From positions 35,732,616 to 35,796,615 of the forward strand of contig NC_067196.1 in the NCBI RefSeq assembly GCF_000699445.3: a stretch of 64,000 nt of DNA, given 5' to 3'. Shown piece by piece: positions 46,346-58,900 of the stretch. This DNA is from Schistosoma haematobium (taxonomy: Eukaryota > Platyhelminthes > Trematoda > Strigeidida > Schistosomatidae). Numbering within the stretch: the stretch's first letter is position 1; the number at the start of each line of letters is the position of its first letter. Both the position numbers and the translations under genes were made by a program. Below the pieces are notes generated by a model, which saw only the letters and a list, made by a program, of their open reading frames with translations, had not been told where the DNA came from and did not search any database.

Positions 46346-47176
46346 TTAACGCGTGCCGGCTTGGAAGTTTCCCGAGTTGTTTTTCGAATCAGTCGGTTTC
46401 GTGTTGGGAAAATTGCAGGGTTTTCTGCAATTTCTGGAAAACTTTCCATACTGGTTATGATACCAGCACCAGTCGGGGTTATCTGTCTCTCGTGGTCTAG
46501 AGACAGATCGCTTACGAGAAATGCTTCTACGTGGTGTGCGCGATCTCTTACGGTCGGTACGAAGACTAAGATAACGCGTGAGTGTGTGACATAAGTCGGT
46601 TATATCATTCTGAGTCGTGTGAGGCTTTTCTTTGACTGAAAATACCTCGGTAGTAGGTTTCGTAATTTCCAGAATACGGTCGGCAGATGCAGCTAGCTCG
46701 TCTAAGGCGTTGTTCTGGAACGAGACCAGAACTGCTTGCACCTGTTGGGGAAGTTTTGACAAGAAGAGTTGTTTGAATAGACCTTCGTCGAAAGTTCTTG
46801 GGCCTATAACCTCTCTCATCCGTTGCAACATGTCTGTCGCAGAACCGTGTTGCAGGTTGATGTTATTGAAGAGTTGATCTAACCTTTGTCGATCGGTTAG
46901 GTCTCCTCGTTTGAGAATCGAGCGTTTTAAGATTTCGTAAGGTTCGGAAACATCACTAGTAAATATACTAGGTGTTACGTACCTGTTGAATTCCCGCAGT
47001 AGTGCCTTGACTACTGCGAGGAATTGTGCACGTGTGTCGATCACGCCGTGCTCGGAGAAGTCGGCTTCTGCGTGGCAAAACCAGGCTTCGATGTTTTCGG
47101 GCCAGAAAGGCATCAGTTGAAACGAAGGTGGGGACAAGGTCTTAAGCTTGAGTACTTTAGGTGTCTGTTCAGTCAT
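46346..47176 (-). CDS. Gypsy Gag protein
   Basis: 276 codons from ATG. The N-terminal capsid-like region ([24 protein letters not shown]) is followed by an Arg/Ser-rich stretch and a zinc knuckle-like C-X2-H-X9-C-X3-C (CWYHNQYGK...CRKPC). No stops or frameshifts. It would form the cytoplasmic particle that packages the RNA. It overlaps pol, which is in the -1 frame relative to it; a GAAAAAC heptamer at 46379-46385 is a possible slip site but not a perfect X XXY YYZ. Confidence 0.9.
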   Translation of the reverse strand: MTEQTPKVLKLKTLSPPSFQLMPFWPENIEAWFCHAEADFSEHGVIDTRAQFLAVVKALLREFNRYVTPSIFTSDVSEPYEILKRSILKRGDLTDRQRLDQLFNNINLQHGSATDMLQRMREVIGPRTFDEGLFKQLFLSKLPQQVQAVLVSFQNNALDELAASADRILEITKPTTEVFSVKEKPHTTQNDITDLCHTLTRYLSLRTDRKRSRTPRRSISRKRSVSRPRETDNPDWCWYHNQYGKFSRNCRKPCNFPNTKPTDSKNNSGNFQAGTR

Positions 47177-47336
47177 GATGAAATATGAAGTACGATAATG
47201 AACGAGGGGAAAATATATATATATCCAAGAAAAACACGAAAAAAATCACAATGTTTAAAAAAAAATAAAAAATAAGGCAATGATATATAAAAATCCCAAA
47301 AAGGAACAGACTCACAGTTGCAATAAGGTGTACCAG

Positions 47337-47354
47337 ATCACGACGGTCTCACCA
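47337..47354 (-). promoter_or_regulatory. Primer-binding site of the gypsy element
   Basis: One base inside the 5' LTR, the minus strand reads TGGTGAGACCGTCGTGAT, complementary to a tRNA 3' end finishing in CCA. The tRNA was not identified. Confidence 0.75.
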
Positions 47355-47355
47355 A

Positions 47356-47676
47356 TGTTGATGCCACAGGTATTCAGTGTTTGACAACGCTTCTACCAGT
47401 AACACCTTCTAATATAATTCGTAACCACCAAGAGAAATCAAAAGACAGAGTCGAGGAGATCGGAAGAGTATATTTGGCGATGACCAATATATCGGAATTC
47501 TCTGATCTAATCTGGCTAGCGATTGCGGTTGATGTTGAGCACGGCGTTACCACACGTGATCTGGTGCGGATGCCTGACCGAGCGCCTTCAGCTAGATGAG
47601 TCCACTAAAACATATGGTCAGCATCCAATGTCGAAAACTTAGTGCTATTTATTTTGGGGATTTATTTACCGCTACA
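47356..47676 (-). repeat. 5' LTR of the gypsy element
   Basis: 321 bp; in element orientation it runs TGTAGCGG...CATCAACA. It carries an apparent 72-codon frame on the other strand, shared with the 3' LTR, that is not a gene. Confidence 0.95.
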
Positions 47677-47680
47677 CCTG

Positions 47681-50600
47681 CAATGGTTAATACACCCATT
47701 TTGAAATGCGAACAAATTCTGAATCCTAAGAAGTTGTTAAATCAGCGTCTTTAGAGGCAGAAAATTCGACAGAATTATTGCATACTGACGCCCTTTGATT
47801 ATTCAGAATTAATATAGCTGACCTTGTGTATTCAGCGAAATTAAGAGTGTTGGTGGATGATTTGTTTTTAAGGAAAATACCAGCCCTAAGGCACAATACA
47901 CGTTAAGGTACTTAATGTGACTCAATGCGTACTGAAGAGTATTTAGTGAAACCGGATAATACTATCTCATTTTAGCTCATTTTACAGGTCTCGATCTATA
48001 GTTTTCAAGTTTGTAAACCTTTTAAAGTTTTCAAAGTATTGGATCATATCTGATACGAGTTCCTAATCTCCAATTTCGGAGAAACATTTATCCGTTTCGG
48101 GGATATTTTGGGGAATCCACAGTAGAAAATTTCGTGTGAGTGGCACAGAAACCCCAAAATAGGGAGAATACCAAAATTATATAGCGATCACAACATATGA
48201 TGAATGAATGGGAGAAAGCTGCGATGGACCAAATCAGTGTAGAACCGCCACTTAAAGCATCCAAACTTCTCTTTGGCGCTCAAAGTTTGATCATAATGTG
48301 TCCTAAGAGGCTGAGATAAACCAACATTTGGATGTACTATAAGTATGTTGTACATACCAGTTCCTGCCATCTTAATGCATATTTAGTAACACACTACAAA
48401 TAAAGAGACGTGATTTCAATAACTTTTTTTAAAAACCTGTAACGGTCTGATAATTCGGTAGCAGTTAAATTTATCTGTTTAAGATATTCAGAAGACTTAT
48501 GATGATATTGTGTTGGGGCTTATTCTGTATTTGAGATGCGATTGATCCGTTGTGCCTTTGTGCTTCGGGAGATCCTCAATACCTACTGAAGCACCCTATT
48601 GACTACTGGAAATGTTGACAAAATACGGTGAACATTAATCATGACATTTTAGCCTAACGATATTTTAAATAATCGACGAGCTTACAAGTTTGAATAAGTC
48701 TTATGTTTTTCAAACCTCAGTGATATTATCAAACTCTATATTAAATGTTGCATATTTATTCACTAACGATTGTGTATCCTGTGATCTACAAGAAATGACA
48801 ACCAACCTGACGATAGCCTGTCTATTGGTAATGTCAGTTGAAAGTTCGTCAGTCGTAAGAGTTTGAGGGTGGAGTGAAAGGGTTCAAGAGTGTTAAAAGT
48901 ATAGTTCGTAACGATTATCTGTTTCGTATACACATTATTCTTGTGTCCAAAGCAGCGAAACCACCAACTCCTGGTGCTAGTGCATGATTTTGAACTTCAG
49001 ATTCCTTCATTAGTGTAAGAGAAAACTTTAGGATATTGAACAGAAAACTAAGCCGTTAGAACTACTGCATATATCTGTGTTTTGAACAGCCATAAATTGA
49101 CATTCACGGCTATTTCGGCCGTCCACAAAAAGCACCATTCGGTTTTTTACGAAGATCATATTATTCGGGTGGTCACTCCTACTTGACTTGTATTCCTTTT
49201 GTGGAGATTTCAGAAAAAAAAATAGTAACCAATGCTTCCGCACTCAGCTTCATCGCTTCAAGTCACAGAATGTGTAAAAAAGAACTGTCGTATACAGATC
49301 ACGAATGCTCATTCAGAAGTTGTGAAGTTTAAGATTGCCATGAGTGCAATACACTACTTTAGGTTTACGGCACACGGAGACTCTATTCATTCGGTCTAGG
49401 AAGTTGTGTTTAGTGAGATTTATTTGTTGCTGATATTCTATGTTCCATCCAACTGTGTTTGATTACGATCATGGACGTGGGTGTGAAATCTTCCCAGACA
49501 CGAGATAAATCAGTAGTAGTAGCAACATGGTCACTAATAATATAGTGACTAATATTTCTTGGTTTGAACTCCGCCTAGGGTTACTGCTGGTTTCAAGCTG
49601 AGCAAAGAATGTATCTGTCATAAGGCCGGGAGTACCATACCGTGTAAAGAGAAACTGCCAAAACTTGTCAAGCAGGGAAATCATGCAAATCACTTTAACT
49701 CTGTCTTAGATGTTAAAGTTATCGAATAGACGAAATAAGATGCTTTAAGTTAAAAGACCGAAAGTGTCTGAGGTCATGAGGTCAGGGTACTTACTGATAA
49801 CCACAGAACTGCTGAGGAGTTCCTCAACAGAAAAAAAGGGAGTCCTTTGTGTTATGACCGAACGAAGAAAGAATGGATGGCAACTGCTGAGAATCATTGA
49901 TGAACTTTTATTGCAGAAAGTGCTATTGCGCAATTAATAAGTAACTAGATTATATTTCTTTTATAATCAGCCTTCATTTGGTTTACTGACCGCCGTATAC
50001 AATTTACTATTCTTGGTTTATTCCCAATTTATTAGTTACAGTCTCCTATACTGACAGCCACTTTTCGCTTGAACTTCTAGGCTTTTTATCGTTCATCTTG
50101 TGATGTAATGAGGTCTGTTCAACTAATTTGTAAACGACGTATGTCAGAAATATACGATTCACGCAGTGGAGTCTGAGTTTATGTTCCGGACTGAGCGGGC
50201 TGCGCTAGGCGAGAAACTACTCTACAGGGGACTAAAAAGGACTCGCACTTGACTCAAGGTTAGTCGTGCTGCTTAATGAACAGAGACAATATCATAGAGG
50301 TCGACATCCGGACTGACATTTGCGTTACGTGATAGTTGACAGGGTCAGAGGACATAACAAAGTGTTTGCAGGTTTTCAGCGGTTGTCTATCTCAGGTTGA
50401 TTGTTGAATTTAGTGAAACTCAACGATCTACCAACGAACAATTCACCATTCACTACAGGGAGATATAAAACAAGAATGAATTAATGATCAGCAGTCTGAA
50501 CGACATTAATGAGTTATTCGAAATTCAGAATTTGGGGACACTATTAATAATAATAATAAATGGAGACAAATTGAAAGATAAACATAATATATGTAGCAAC

Positions 50601-51420
50601 AGGGAACTTTAGAAGTAGCGTTAACGTTACGAGAAACAAAGAAGTATATGTGTTGTGACAAGACGTATTTGAATCATCATACAAACTAGGAATCCCAGAA
50701 ATAACGCAATTGAGTCAAGAAGCACTGGATATGCATGAACGAATATACTGTAATTGGAATTCGAAATCAAGCATTAAAAAAGTACAAAGGAATCGTTAGT
50801 TCATACAAAAAACACAGTAAGCATATGTGGGACTTATGGACACATATAAATACAGACATATGAGAAGACTCGTACACTCTTTAAAGCTCACCACTTCAGA
50901 CTATCAATTTTGTCTCTAGCGAAACATACATTAAAGAGACCATTCCCAGGTGGGGTGTATCCTCATCCTACTATGAGTTTGTCCTACCTGAAACGGTCTT
51001 CTAGAAGCCACAGTCAAAGTCTTCTCAGCAGGAAGATTTAAGGAGGGACTTGAATACCATGCACATACTCATAGTCTACAGCATATATTTAGGTTTAAAT
51101 TATGCATATTAACTGATAAAATTATTTCGTATTCATTAGCCTTACTGTACCATAGCTTGAGAATAACCCGTCAGTTTTGGTCATTGTCATCATTGCTACT
51201 GTAAACTCATAATTTCCACTTTTACTCTATTTTTACTTACATTTCCATTCATTCGCTTAATTGTAGAATCGAATATTTAGCCAACTTGCATTAGGCAGCC
51301 CTCGATTTACCTACTTTCCTTTAATATAGATTTAAAGATCCCTTTTACGCTAAATAAATTAGCCGATTGACTTGCACATCGATTGTTGCCCATAACAGCA
51401 ACCCAACATTCGAGGGCAAA
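47681..51420. other. Spacer between gypsy element and CR1 LINE
   Basis: No supported gene. A minus-strand ATGGCAGGAACTG followed by GTATGT at about 48370-48353 could be a tiny first exon but nothing confirms it. The 49440-49700 stretch, with a leucine-rich minus frame, may be part of an unrecognised repeat. The rest is featureless. Confidence 0.35.
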
Positions 51421-51675
51421 CAGATGTTTTAACAGAGGTGACACAGCAGACATTGGTTTACCGTCAAATACGTTATAACTGGTGCAGCAGAGTGGCCTTA
51501 TTATCTTTAATAGATGATATTAATGACCTGGGAACGTATATAACGTTAGAATTTGAGCTCAAACAAATCAACAAGCTAAGACCTGATCACTGGGATTATA
51601 TTGGACGAAGTCCTAAGTCCTACGGCATACAAAAGATGCTCGAAGCATCGGCTTCGTACGTTTTGCTGTACAAAT

Positions 51676-52490
51676 ATGAAGTTACTAATTCATGAGGTTA
51701 TGAGCCTATTGGCTTTGGACTGTAAGGAAAACGATGGTGGTTGCGCTGATAACAAGAGCACTGACGGTGAAGAACGTGTCAGTGTAGTACGTGCGGCTAC
51801 CGGACTCGTTAAACGCCCGACTGTGATTGACGGGAAAGTGAAATCCCCGTTAACAATAACGAGGAGTGAAGTGCCGCTTGATGTTGACATCGGTAATCAT
51901 ACACCTCTAGTGGAAATTGAAGACCCGGATAAAACTGTCACCGTTCCAAATAGTCCTGGGGTGGCTGTCCTGAGTGATGGCAGATGGACTTCAGTACGGA
52001 GAAAAAGGAATGAGAAGAAAAAAGCTGTAGTCAAAACACAGCTGGTTAGCAAGTCGTTGGAAGAGACGGTATCAGAAACAAAAACTCCACTGCGTGTCAA
52101 AACAGATCTCTCTGAGAGTTCTGTCATTTTTCATGAGTTAAGAGAATCTTCCGATAGGGAAACAAAGGCTAGATTTGAACACGACCTCAGTCATATTAAG
52201 TCCTAAATAAGCAAACTACTTCCAGATACAGTTTCAGGAGTTAGAAACTGTAAGCTTTATAGAATAGGACAAAAGGTGGATTATGAAAGTCCTCAGAAAA
52301 GGCGTCTCTTGAAGGTTACATTTGCCAAGGTTGAAGAAAGGAACCTAATTCTAGGTAGCTCACGTAAACTGATCGGATCCGGAATACACGTCAGTGAGGA
52401 TCTTAGCTTAGCTGATCGTACTAATAGACGAGCTGCAGAAGTGGAAATAGATGAGCGTCGCCGAAACCTTTTTCTCAAGGGTTTTTAAAT
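51676..52490 (+). pseudogene. CR1-like ORF1
   Basis: 270 codons in one frame with a single TAA at 52204-52206. The first part is hydrophilic; the second (LKVTFAKVEERNLILGSS, then SEDLSLADRTNRRAAEVEI) is the conserved ORF1 end found upstream of CR1-type ORF2. Probably an RNA-binding protein in the intact element. Confidence 0.75.
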
Positions 52491-52529
52491 TGTAAAAGTT
52501 CGGAGCAAAACGATTCCCGAACCACTCTG

Positions 52530-53000
52530 GGTGGTAAGAGAAAGTTCTTCACAGACTTACAGGTATGCTACACAAATGCTCGCAGCCTACCAAATAAAAT
52601 GGCGGAGCTCAAGTCATTGGTGGATAAAGAAGACCGGACGTCATTGCTGCCTCAAAAACCTGGTTAGCGTCAGAAGTTTTAGATAATGAAATTCAGTTGA
52701 CTGGTTTTTTAACCAGTAGGGCTGAAAGATTAAACCGAAGGGGAGGTGGGGTTATCCTCTACACGAAAACTACCCTAACCATAAGAGTGGCTGAGACACT
52801 GGCACATGTTTCAGGAACATGTGAACTGGTGAGATGTAAGCTGAAATGTAGACGGCAAGATATTGAATTAGTTGTAGTATATCGCAACCGAGAATGTGTG
52901 GCAGATGATTTTCTCCTAAGCAAACTCAAGTCCTGGCGTAAGAAGTGTAAAAGCCTTGTAGTAGGTGAATTTAATGCACCACATATAAACTGGTTAACTT
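52530..53000 (+). pseudogene. CR1-like endonuclease domain
   Basis: Starts CYTNARSLPNKM (the N-terminal endonuclease motif). A one-base frame shift near 52640 separates it from LDNEIQLTGF, RRGGGVILY, CELVRCKLKC and the GEFNAPHINW end (canonical GDFN). Stops follow. Confidence 0.75.
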
Positions 53001-53821
53001 AGAAGTAAGGTCATCGATAACGTCGTTCGATTGCAAACTGTTAGAAACCTGGATTAGCTTTATTCTAACACATTAGAAATCCCACAAGATATGACTTAAG
53101 AAGCTCTTCTTCTTTTTTGGATTTAGTCTTCATACACGGTAATGACGTTGGTCAAATGACTTTTCTCCCACCACTAGGGAGAAGTGACCATGCAGTTATC
53201 TTATTCAAATTCATGGCTGAGATTGCCTGTTGAGCAGTTGCACCGGCGCGTCCTAACATATGGAAGACAGACATGAAGGCAATCAACTGTGCAGCATCGG
53301 CTGAAAACTGAGAAAATGGACACAAGGGTATCAGTACAAGAGGCATGTACTCATCAGGCAGTAATACAATAGGGTAAGTCAAACATACACACCCTGGACA
53401 GTTCAAAAGAGGAAGAAGCACGGCCATTTCTGGATAGGACGGGATATTCGACGTTTACTGGGACAAAAGTAGAAATGTTGGGATGTTGCTAACCGCCTTG
53501 GCACAGCAGACGAAACGCTACAGATCGGTAAGAAACACGTGTATAACTAAAGTTCGGGAAGCTCAAAGAAAATATTCAATGCAGTTGGCACAATCTGCAC
53601 TCAAGCAGCCCAAGAGAATATTCTCGTACATAAACTACAGCACAAGGATGCATCATTGGATTCCCAACTTACTTAAAGAAGGGAGTGAATCTGAAACGGT
53701 GGAGGAAGATCAGGAAAACCCAAAGGCTATGGCTGACTATTTTGGGTCAGTTTTCACTCAGGAACCCCTTCTAGACAAAGAACCAGACCAAAACTAAGAC
53801 TCAACAAACCACCTACTCACC

Positions 53822-54540
53822 GTGGACTTCGGTCAAGACGATGGGCTTGAGGCTCTCAGCACCTTAAACATGGAAAAGTCAACAGGACCATATGAACTAC
53901 ACCCCGAAATCTTGAGACATATTGCACAACATATTGCGGCCTCACTGACTGTGATATTCAATATGCCACTTGACCAAGGTGTGTTACCTATGGACTGCAA
54001 GGACGCAGTCGTAAGTCTTATACATAAAACAGGACCAAGACAACTTCCACCGAACTACAGACTTGTAAGCCTGACCAGTGTTGCAGTTAAAATATTGGAA
54101 AGAATAGTCAAACGGAACATAATGGTATTTATGGAAACCAATAACTTGTTAAACGGAGAACAACATGGTTTTAGGAAGGGTTTATCTTGTACAACGAACC
54201 TCCTTATAGCAAGGGAATCTAGGATAAAGGCGCTAGACAACGAAAACTCAGTGGATGTTGTCTACATAGGCTTCAGTAATTATTTTGACAAGGTGCCAAC
54301 TAATAGACTGCTATTGAAGTTGGGAAATCTTGGTATTGCCAGACCTCTTTTAAAATGGATTAAGGATTTCCTAGTAGGTCGTAGACAGAAAGTAAGAAGA
54401 AATTCCAAGTGCTCCATCTGGAGACCAGTACTTAGTGAGGTACCTCAAGGTTTCATCCTAGGTCCTTTACTTTTTATAATGTATGTTAATGATCTTCAAA
54501 GTATAGTAAAGTCCTCAATGTTATTACGCTGACTATGTAA
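53822..54540 (+). pseudogene. CR1-like reverse transcriptase, catalytic residues lost
   Basis: Contains NYRLVSLTS, EQHGFRKG, VPQGFILGPLLF and FGLRK-type RT landmarks. Motif A reads VVYIGFSNYFDKVP where the sister copy at 57432 has YIDFSKAFD, so the catalytic Asp is Gly. After a frameshift the YADD box reads YADY (about 54525). Dead as a polymerase. Confidence 0.85.
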
Positions 54541-54602
54541 AGATCTGGCGAGTAATAACTGGAGACGCAGATGCATGTGCTCTTCAGGTAGACTTAAATC
54601 AT

Positions 54603-55151
54603 GTGACTAACTGGTTTAAAAAGTGGTCGATGCCTATCAACGCGGCAAAATGTGTCTACATGCATTTTGAGAATACAAAGCTTGATAGGTACAACATAGG
54701 GGAAGTGCCATTACCCATGGTCCGGTCTCATAAGGATCTAGAGGTGACAGTGAGTCGTGGTCTTAAGACGACGGGCCATTGCCGGGAGGTCTCAGCTAAG
54801 GGGTTTAGAACCCTCTGGGCTTTAAAACGGACATTTACTAAGTTAGATAGTACCATGTTCACCACAGCATACACATCCTCAGTGAGAACTAAGCCTGAGA
54901 ACTGCTTTCAGGCTGCAAGCCCCTGTTTAAAAGGTGACTCGGATATCCTAGAAAAAGTACAGAGGGCAACAACCCGTTTACCATACAAAGAGAGGCTTGA
55001 AAAGCTGGACCTCTTTACTCTGTCCTATCGAAGACTAAGAGGCGATCTGATTTTGATGCACAGAATGCTGAGAAATGATTTTGGATCTAAATTATTCTCT
55101 CTTTCTTCCCCACTAGATCGAGACATCTCAGAGGACATAGCAGACGAGTAG
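54603..55151 (+). pseudogene. CR1-like ORF2 C-terminal region
   Basis: 182 codons: KWSMPINAAKCVYMHF, the GFRTLWALKR block and LEKVQRATTRLPY, the usual post-RT segment. The last part of the ORF continues in another frame to about 55310. Confidence 0.75.
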
Positions 55152-55345
55152 AAAAGCCAAGAACGAACAAAATAATCGTGGCATGCAGGTTTTCGCACCT
55201 AGCCATTAATACCTGGAACCCACTGCTCAAAGCAGTGGTGTTCGCACCTTCAATTGACACTTTCAAGAGAAAACTGGGCACTCACAGGAGCATACTAGAA
55301 AAGGAATAAAATAGGCCGTAGGCCTTCTGTCTTTACTTCACAAAT

Positions 55346-55673
55346 CTGAATATAATTATTTCATAAAAATATCGATTGCCGTACACACACTTTGATTATA
55401 AACGGTCGTGTCTTCTTTTTCAACTTTGACTGTCTTATTAAAGGATCAGATACATGTTTTGTTTAAATCAATCAAATGGGAAGTTATTTGCTCGGGATTA
55501 TTCAATTGCGTAAACTGTAACGTTTATATACCCTGCGGTATTTAGTTTTATTTTCAATAGTCATATTGTCCTAATTTTATATTTGTATTGTTACTGGCTG
55601 ATGTCTATTGCACTTAGTGCCTTCTATTTTCTGAATATGCCACTGGTGATATTTTTCTGTTTTTCTTTTTCAG
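55346..55673. other. Short spacer upstream of the VWA5A-like gene
   Basis: Ends in a long pyrimidine tract and CAG (55671-55673). A promoter was not identified. Confidence 0.4.
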
Positions 55674-55719
55674 AATATCTCAAACGAATCTACCTAAGTG
55701 ACGTACTGAAAGTTAGTAA
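55671..55719 (+). promoter_or_regulatory. Splice acceptor and 5' UTR of the VWA5A-like gene
   Basis: A strong pyrimidine tract plus CAG at 55673 is followed by 46 nt with stops before the ATG. It is either the 3' end of a 5'-UTR intron or a spliced-leader acceptor, both known in schistosomes. Confidence 0.55.
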
Positions 55720-55989
55720 ATGAACTTTGGTTGGAACATATCGGGTTATAAATACCTTGGCCTTGTGTGCGAAGGATCATGCACTAATGTTCCATTGAAG
55801 AGTGTTCAAATAAAATGTAGGGTAGTAAATATGCTTTCAGACGTCAAGGTAGAGTTTTTGTACGAAAACTCATTACAAGAAGCTCTGGAGGCGTCATTTG
55901 TTTTTCCATTGAACAATGTGGCGGTTTACCATTTCGAGGCACAAATCGGCGACAAAAAAATAGTATCAGTGTGTCGTCCACGTGCAGAG
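55720..55989 (+). CDS. VWA5A-like exon 1
   Basis: 90 codons, the N-terminal VIT half, ending VCRPRAE at a GTAAGT donor in phase 0. Confidence 0.9.
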
Positions 55990-58900
55990 GTAAGTAGGAT
56001 AAATTGCCATTTTACTTGTATGTAGTCGGGAAAGTTAGTAATTATACCACTGGATTGTGTTGTTTATAATAGAAAAGTTGTATAATTACACAATAAGACT
56101 CAAACGTTTACAGGGATGTTTCTTTTAGTTTGTCTTTAATATTCGTGCAACAATAATATTCGGTGAACGATGCTTCACTGATTATTTTCAGTTCTTATCG
56201 TTAATGATAGTGGGTCCAAACGGTTCCTATTGTACATATAAACATGGTTTTGTGTGTTAAAATACAACTCAGCGTACTTTCTATATCGTTTTACTTATTG
56301 AAATATCAAAGCTATAACTCGATTGTATTTAGTCCATGCTTCGGTACTTTATGTAAAAGGGTTTTATCTTGACATCCGTAATCAAAATTTAGAAAGCACT
56401 GGCTGGTTAAAACTAAAAATTCAGGTATACAGTACGGATTAGTGTCCTAACTTCTATTGATGTGTCATAGTCTATAACAAATCAGTTTCAGTTAGGAAAG
56501 GACAGGAGGCTTGATGGCCTGCGTTAGTCCTGGCAATGGTGGTCTCTCAGTTGATCCAACTTTCTCTTGAAAAAGTCGACGAATGGAGCCTCAACCACGT
56601 GCTGAGGTAATGAATTCCACTCGTTGATGTTTCGATGGAAAAGTCGATAGTCAGCTGACAAGTAATTTGTGAACTTTTTTGGAGTGTTCTCGTAAATTCT
56701 CTGTTTTGGAAGACAAGACAACTGAGGGCATATCATGTGCAAATTTGGCACTAAGCAATTTGAAAACTGTAATCAAGTCGCCTCTAGTTCTGCGATATGA
56801 CAACGGGAAAAGATTCAGCTTGGCCAGTCGAGATTCATACGGAAGCTTCGCTATTCCGGGAATCAGCTTAGTCGCCGTTCTCTGAACCTTTTCCAGAAGC
56901 TCACTGTCTTTTTAAGCAGGGGCTAGCCACTTGTATTCAGTATTCAAGTTTAGGACGTACGAACACTGTATACAAAGTCAAAAACGTTTTAGCGTCAACA
57001 TGACTAAAAGCCCTACGTATTGACCATAACGTTCTAAAACCTTTGGCGGCTATTGCACGGCAGTGTGCAGTAGTCTTTAAGTTTTGGCTAACGATGACTC
57101 CTAAGTCATTATATGTCTGGACGACATGTAGCTCAGTGTTATTTATTGTGTATGTATCTGTGCCTTGATGACCGATATGCATCACAACACACTTGGAAGT
57201 ATTTATCGGCAACTGCCAGGTTTGAGACCATTCAGATAATTTCTTCAGGTCATTTTGGAGCTCTAAGCTATCACTCTTACATCGCATCGTTCTCCATATC
57301 TTGATATCGTCAGCATATAGCAAGACCAATGATGATAGGAGACGAGGAAGGTCATTCACATACAAGAGGAATAGCACTGACCCCAAAACTGTACCCTGGG
57401 GCACTCCACTAAGCACAGTTTCCCAGCTAGATCACTTTGAGTTCACCCGTACTCTTTGTTGGCGCGAAACTAGGAAGTCTTTTATCCACATCAATAGATT
57501 GCCTCCAATTCCGACATTTCTTAGCTTATATAACAGCAGGTTATGCGGAACTTTGTCAAAAGCTTTGCTGAAATCAATGTAGACTACGTCTGCAGGTAAC
57601 TTTTGGTCCTTAAGATCGCACCAGCTTTCACGAGCGACTAATAAGTTAGTGAGACAAGAATAACCTATTCTAAAACCGTGCTGCTTCTCCGAAAGGATCC
57701 GGTTTTCATCGAGGTACTTAAACAGCTCTTTCCGAATAATCTTTTTTAATCTTTTAACCACACTGGTTAGGCTAACGGGTCGGTAATTCTCAGGTTTATG
57801 TTTCGTACCTGTTTTGAAGACAGGACTTACTATGGCGTTCTTCCAGTCTTTTGGTAAACGACCCTGCGTTACGGATAGATTAAAGCATATACTTAAAGGG
57901 TTCGCAGGGAAGTTAGATAATTCCTTCAGTAGACTAGGATGCAATTCATCGGGCCCCATGGATTTACCTATGTCAAGCTTATTTAGCAGACCAAAGACAT
58001 CTGGTTCTTTAATGATTACGCTATCCAGTGTATGTGTGGGGGGATTTGTGTGCGCTGACGGGAAGGGTGCTTCTGTGGTATATACATTGCCAAATTAGTT
58101 CGAGAACACTTGAGCCTTACCAAAGTCGTCCTCCACTAATGATGCAGCAGTACTGAATCCCCATAGTGCAGGAATATTTCCTCTTCATTTTATCCTTTGG
58201 TTTATATAGGAATACAAGCGTTTAGGACATTCTATGGATTCCTTAACAATTTTTTCTTCGTACAACTTTCTAGACTTACGGAGGGTCGAGGCACAGGTAT
58301 TCCGAGCTTTTCGATACTGAGATTTTGTCTCATCAGACTCCAGTAACCTAAATCTATCCCGCATTTTTCTTCTCTTACGGAGAAGGATGCGGACCTTTCT
58401 GCTGAACCATGATGGAGAGTTTCTCGGCCCCCTTGGTTATAGTCCAAGTGATGTAAGGTGCGGTAACTTTTAAGTATAAATTTCGAAATGCGTCCCAAGC
58501 CGTTTCAATTGAGGACTGTGGGTCTATTGTCCAATCTACTAACGATGCTGAGTGCATGGTATCTGGTATGTTTGCTTTCCAGACGTTAGGTCTAGATTGA
58601 GTTAACGCGTGCTCGTGATTGGCAGTTATATGGAAGTCGAAAGTTAAAACTGCGTGATCACTTTTACCTAGGGGTGACGTGTAATGGAGGTTCGCAACGT
58701 CATCCTAATAGTGAGTCAATATAAGATCTAGTAAGGATGATTCAGTGTCCGGGTCGTACCTAGTCGCTTCTTTCACATGTTGCATTAGAGCACATATGAT
58801 AACCGCATCAACTAGTTCCTGCTCGAAGGAATTTTCTGACGATTCGGTTCGCAGATTTTCCCAGCCTACCATAGGTGTATTAAAGTCCCCTATGTTTAGA

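Larger units (their letters stand above)
42445..47676 (-). mobile_element. Full-length Ty3/gypsy LTR retrotransposon
   Basis: 5232 bp between two 321-bp LTRs (TG...CA ends), flanked by CCTG (42441-42444 and 47677-47680). gag and pol are on the minus strand in the order protease, RT, RNase H, integrase. The order of RNase H before integrase and the HHCC/DDE motifs fit Ty3/gypsy. gag is intact and pol has one nonsense codon. No env or chromodomain was seen. Confidence 0.95.
51640..55345 (+). mobile_element. CR1-like LINE, near full-length, inactive
   Basis: ORF1 at 51676-52490, then ORF2 with endonuclease (52530-53000), linker (53483-53797), RT (53822-54540) and thumb/C-terminal part (54603-55151), and a short 3' UTR. 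Frames are broken by stops and indels. The exact 5' end is unclear. It lies directly upstream of the VWA5A-like gene. Confidence 0.85.

Noticed and set aside
48188..48370. Minus-strand ATGGCAGGAACTG followed by a GTATGT donor
   Set aside because: It could be a first exon, but no phase-compatible following exon was found before the gypsy insertion.
49469..49693. Leucine-rich minus-strand frame that looks like a membrane segment
   Set aside because: The hydrophobic run comes from a TAGTAGTAG-like simple repeat; no splice context or homolog recognised.
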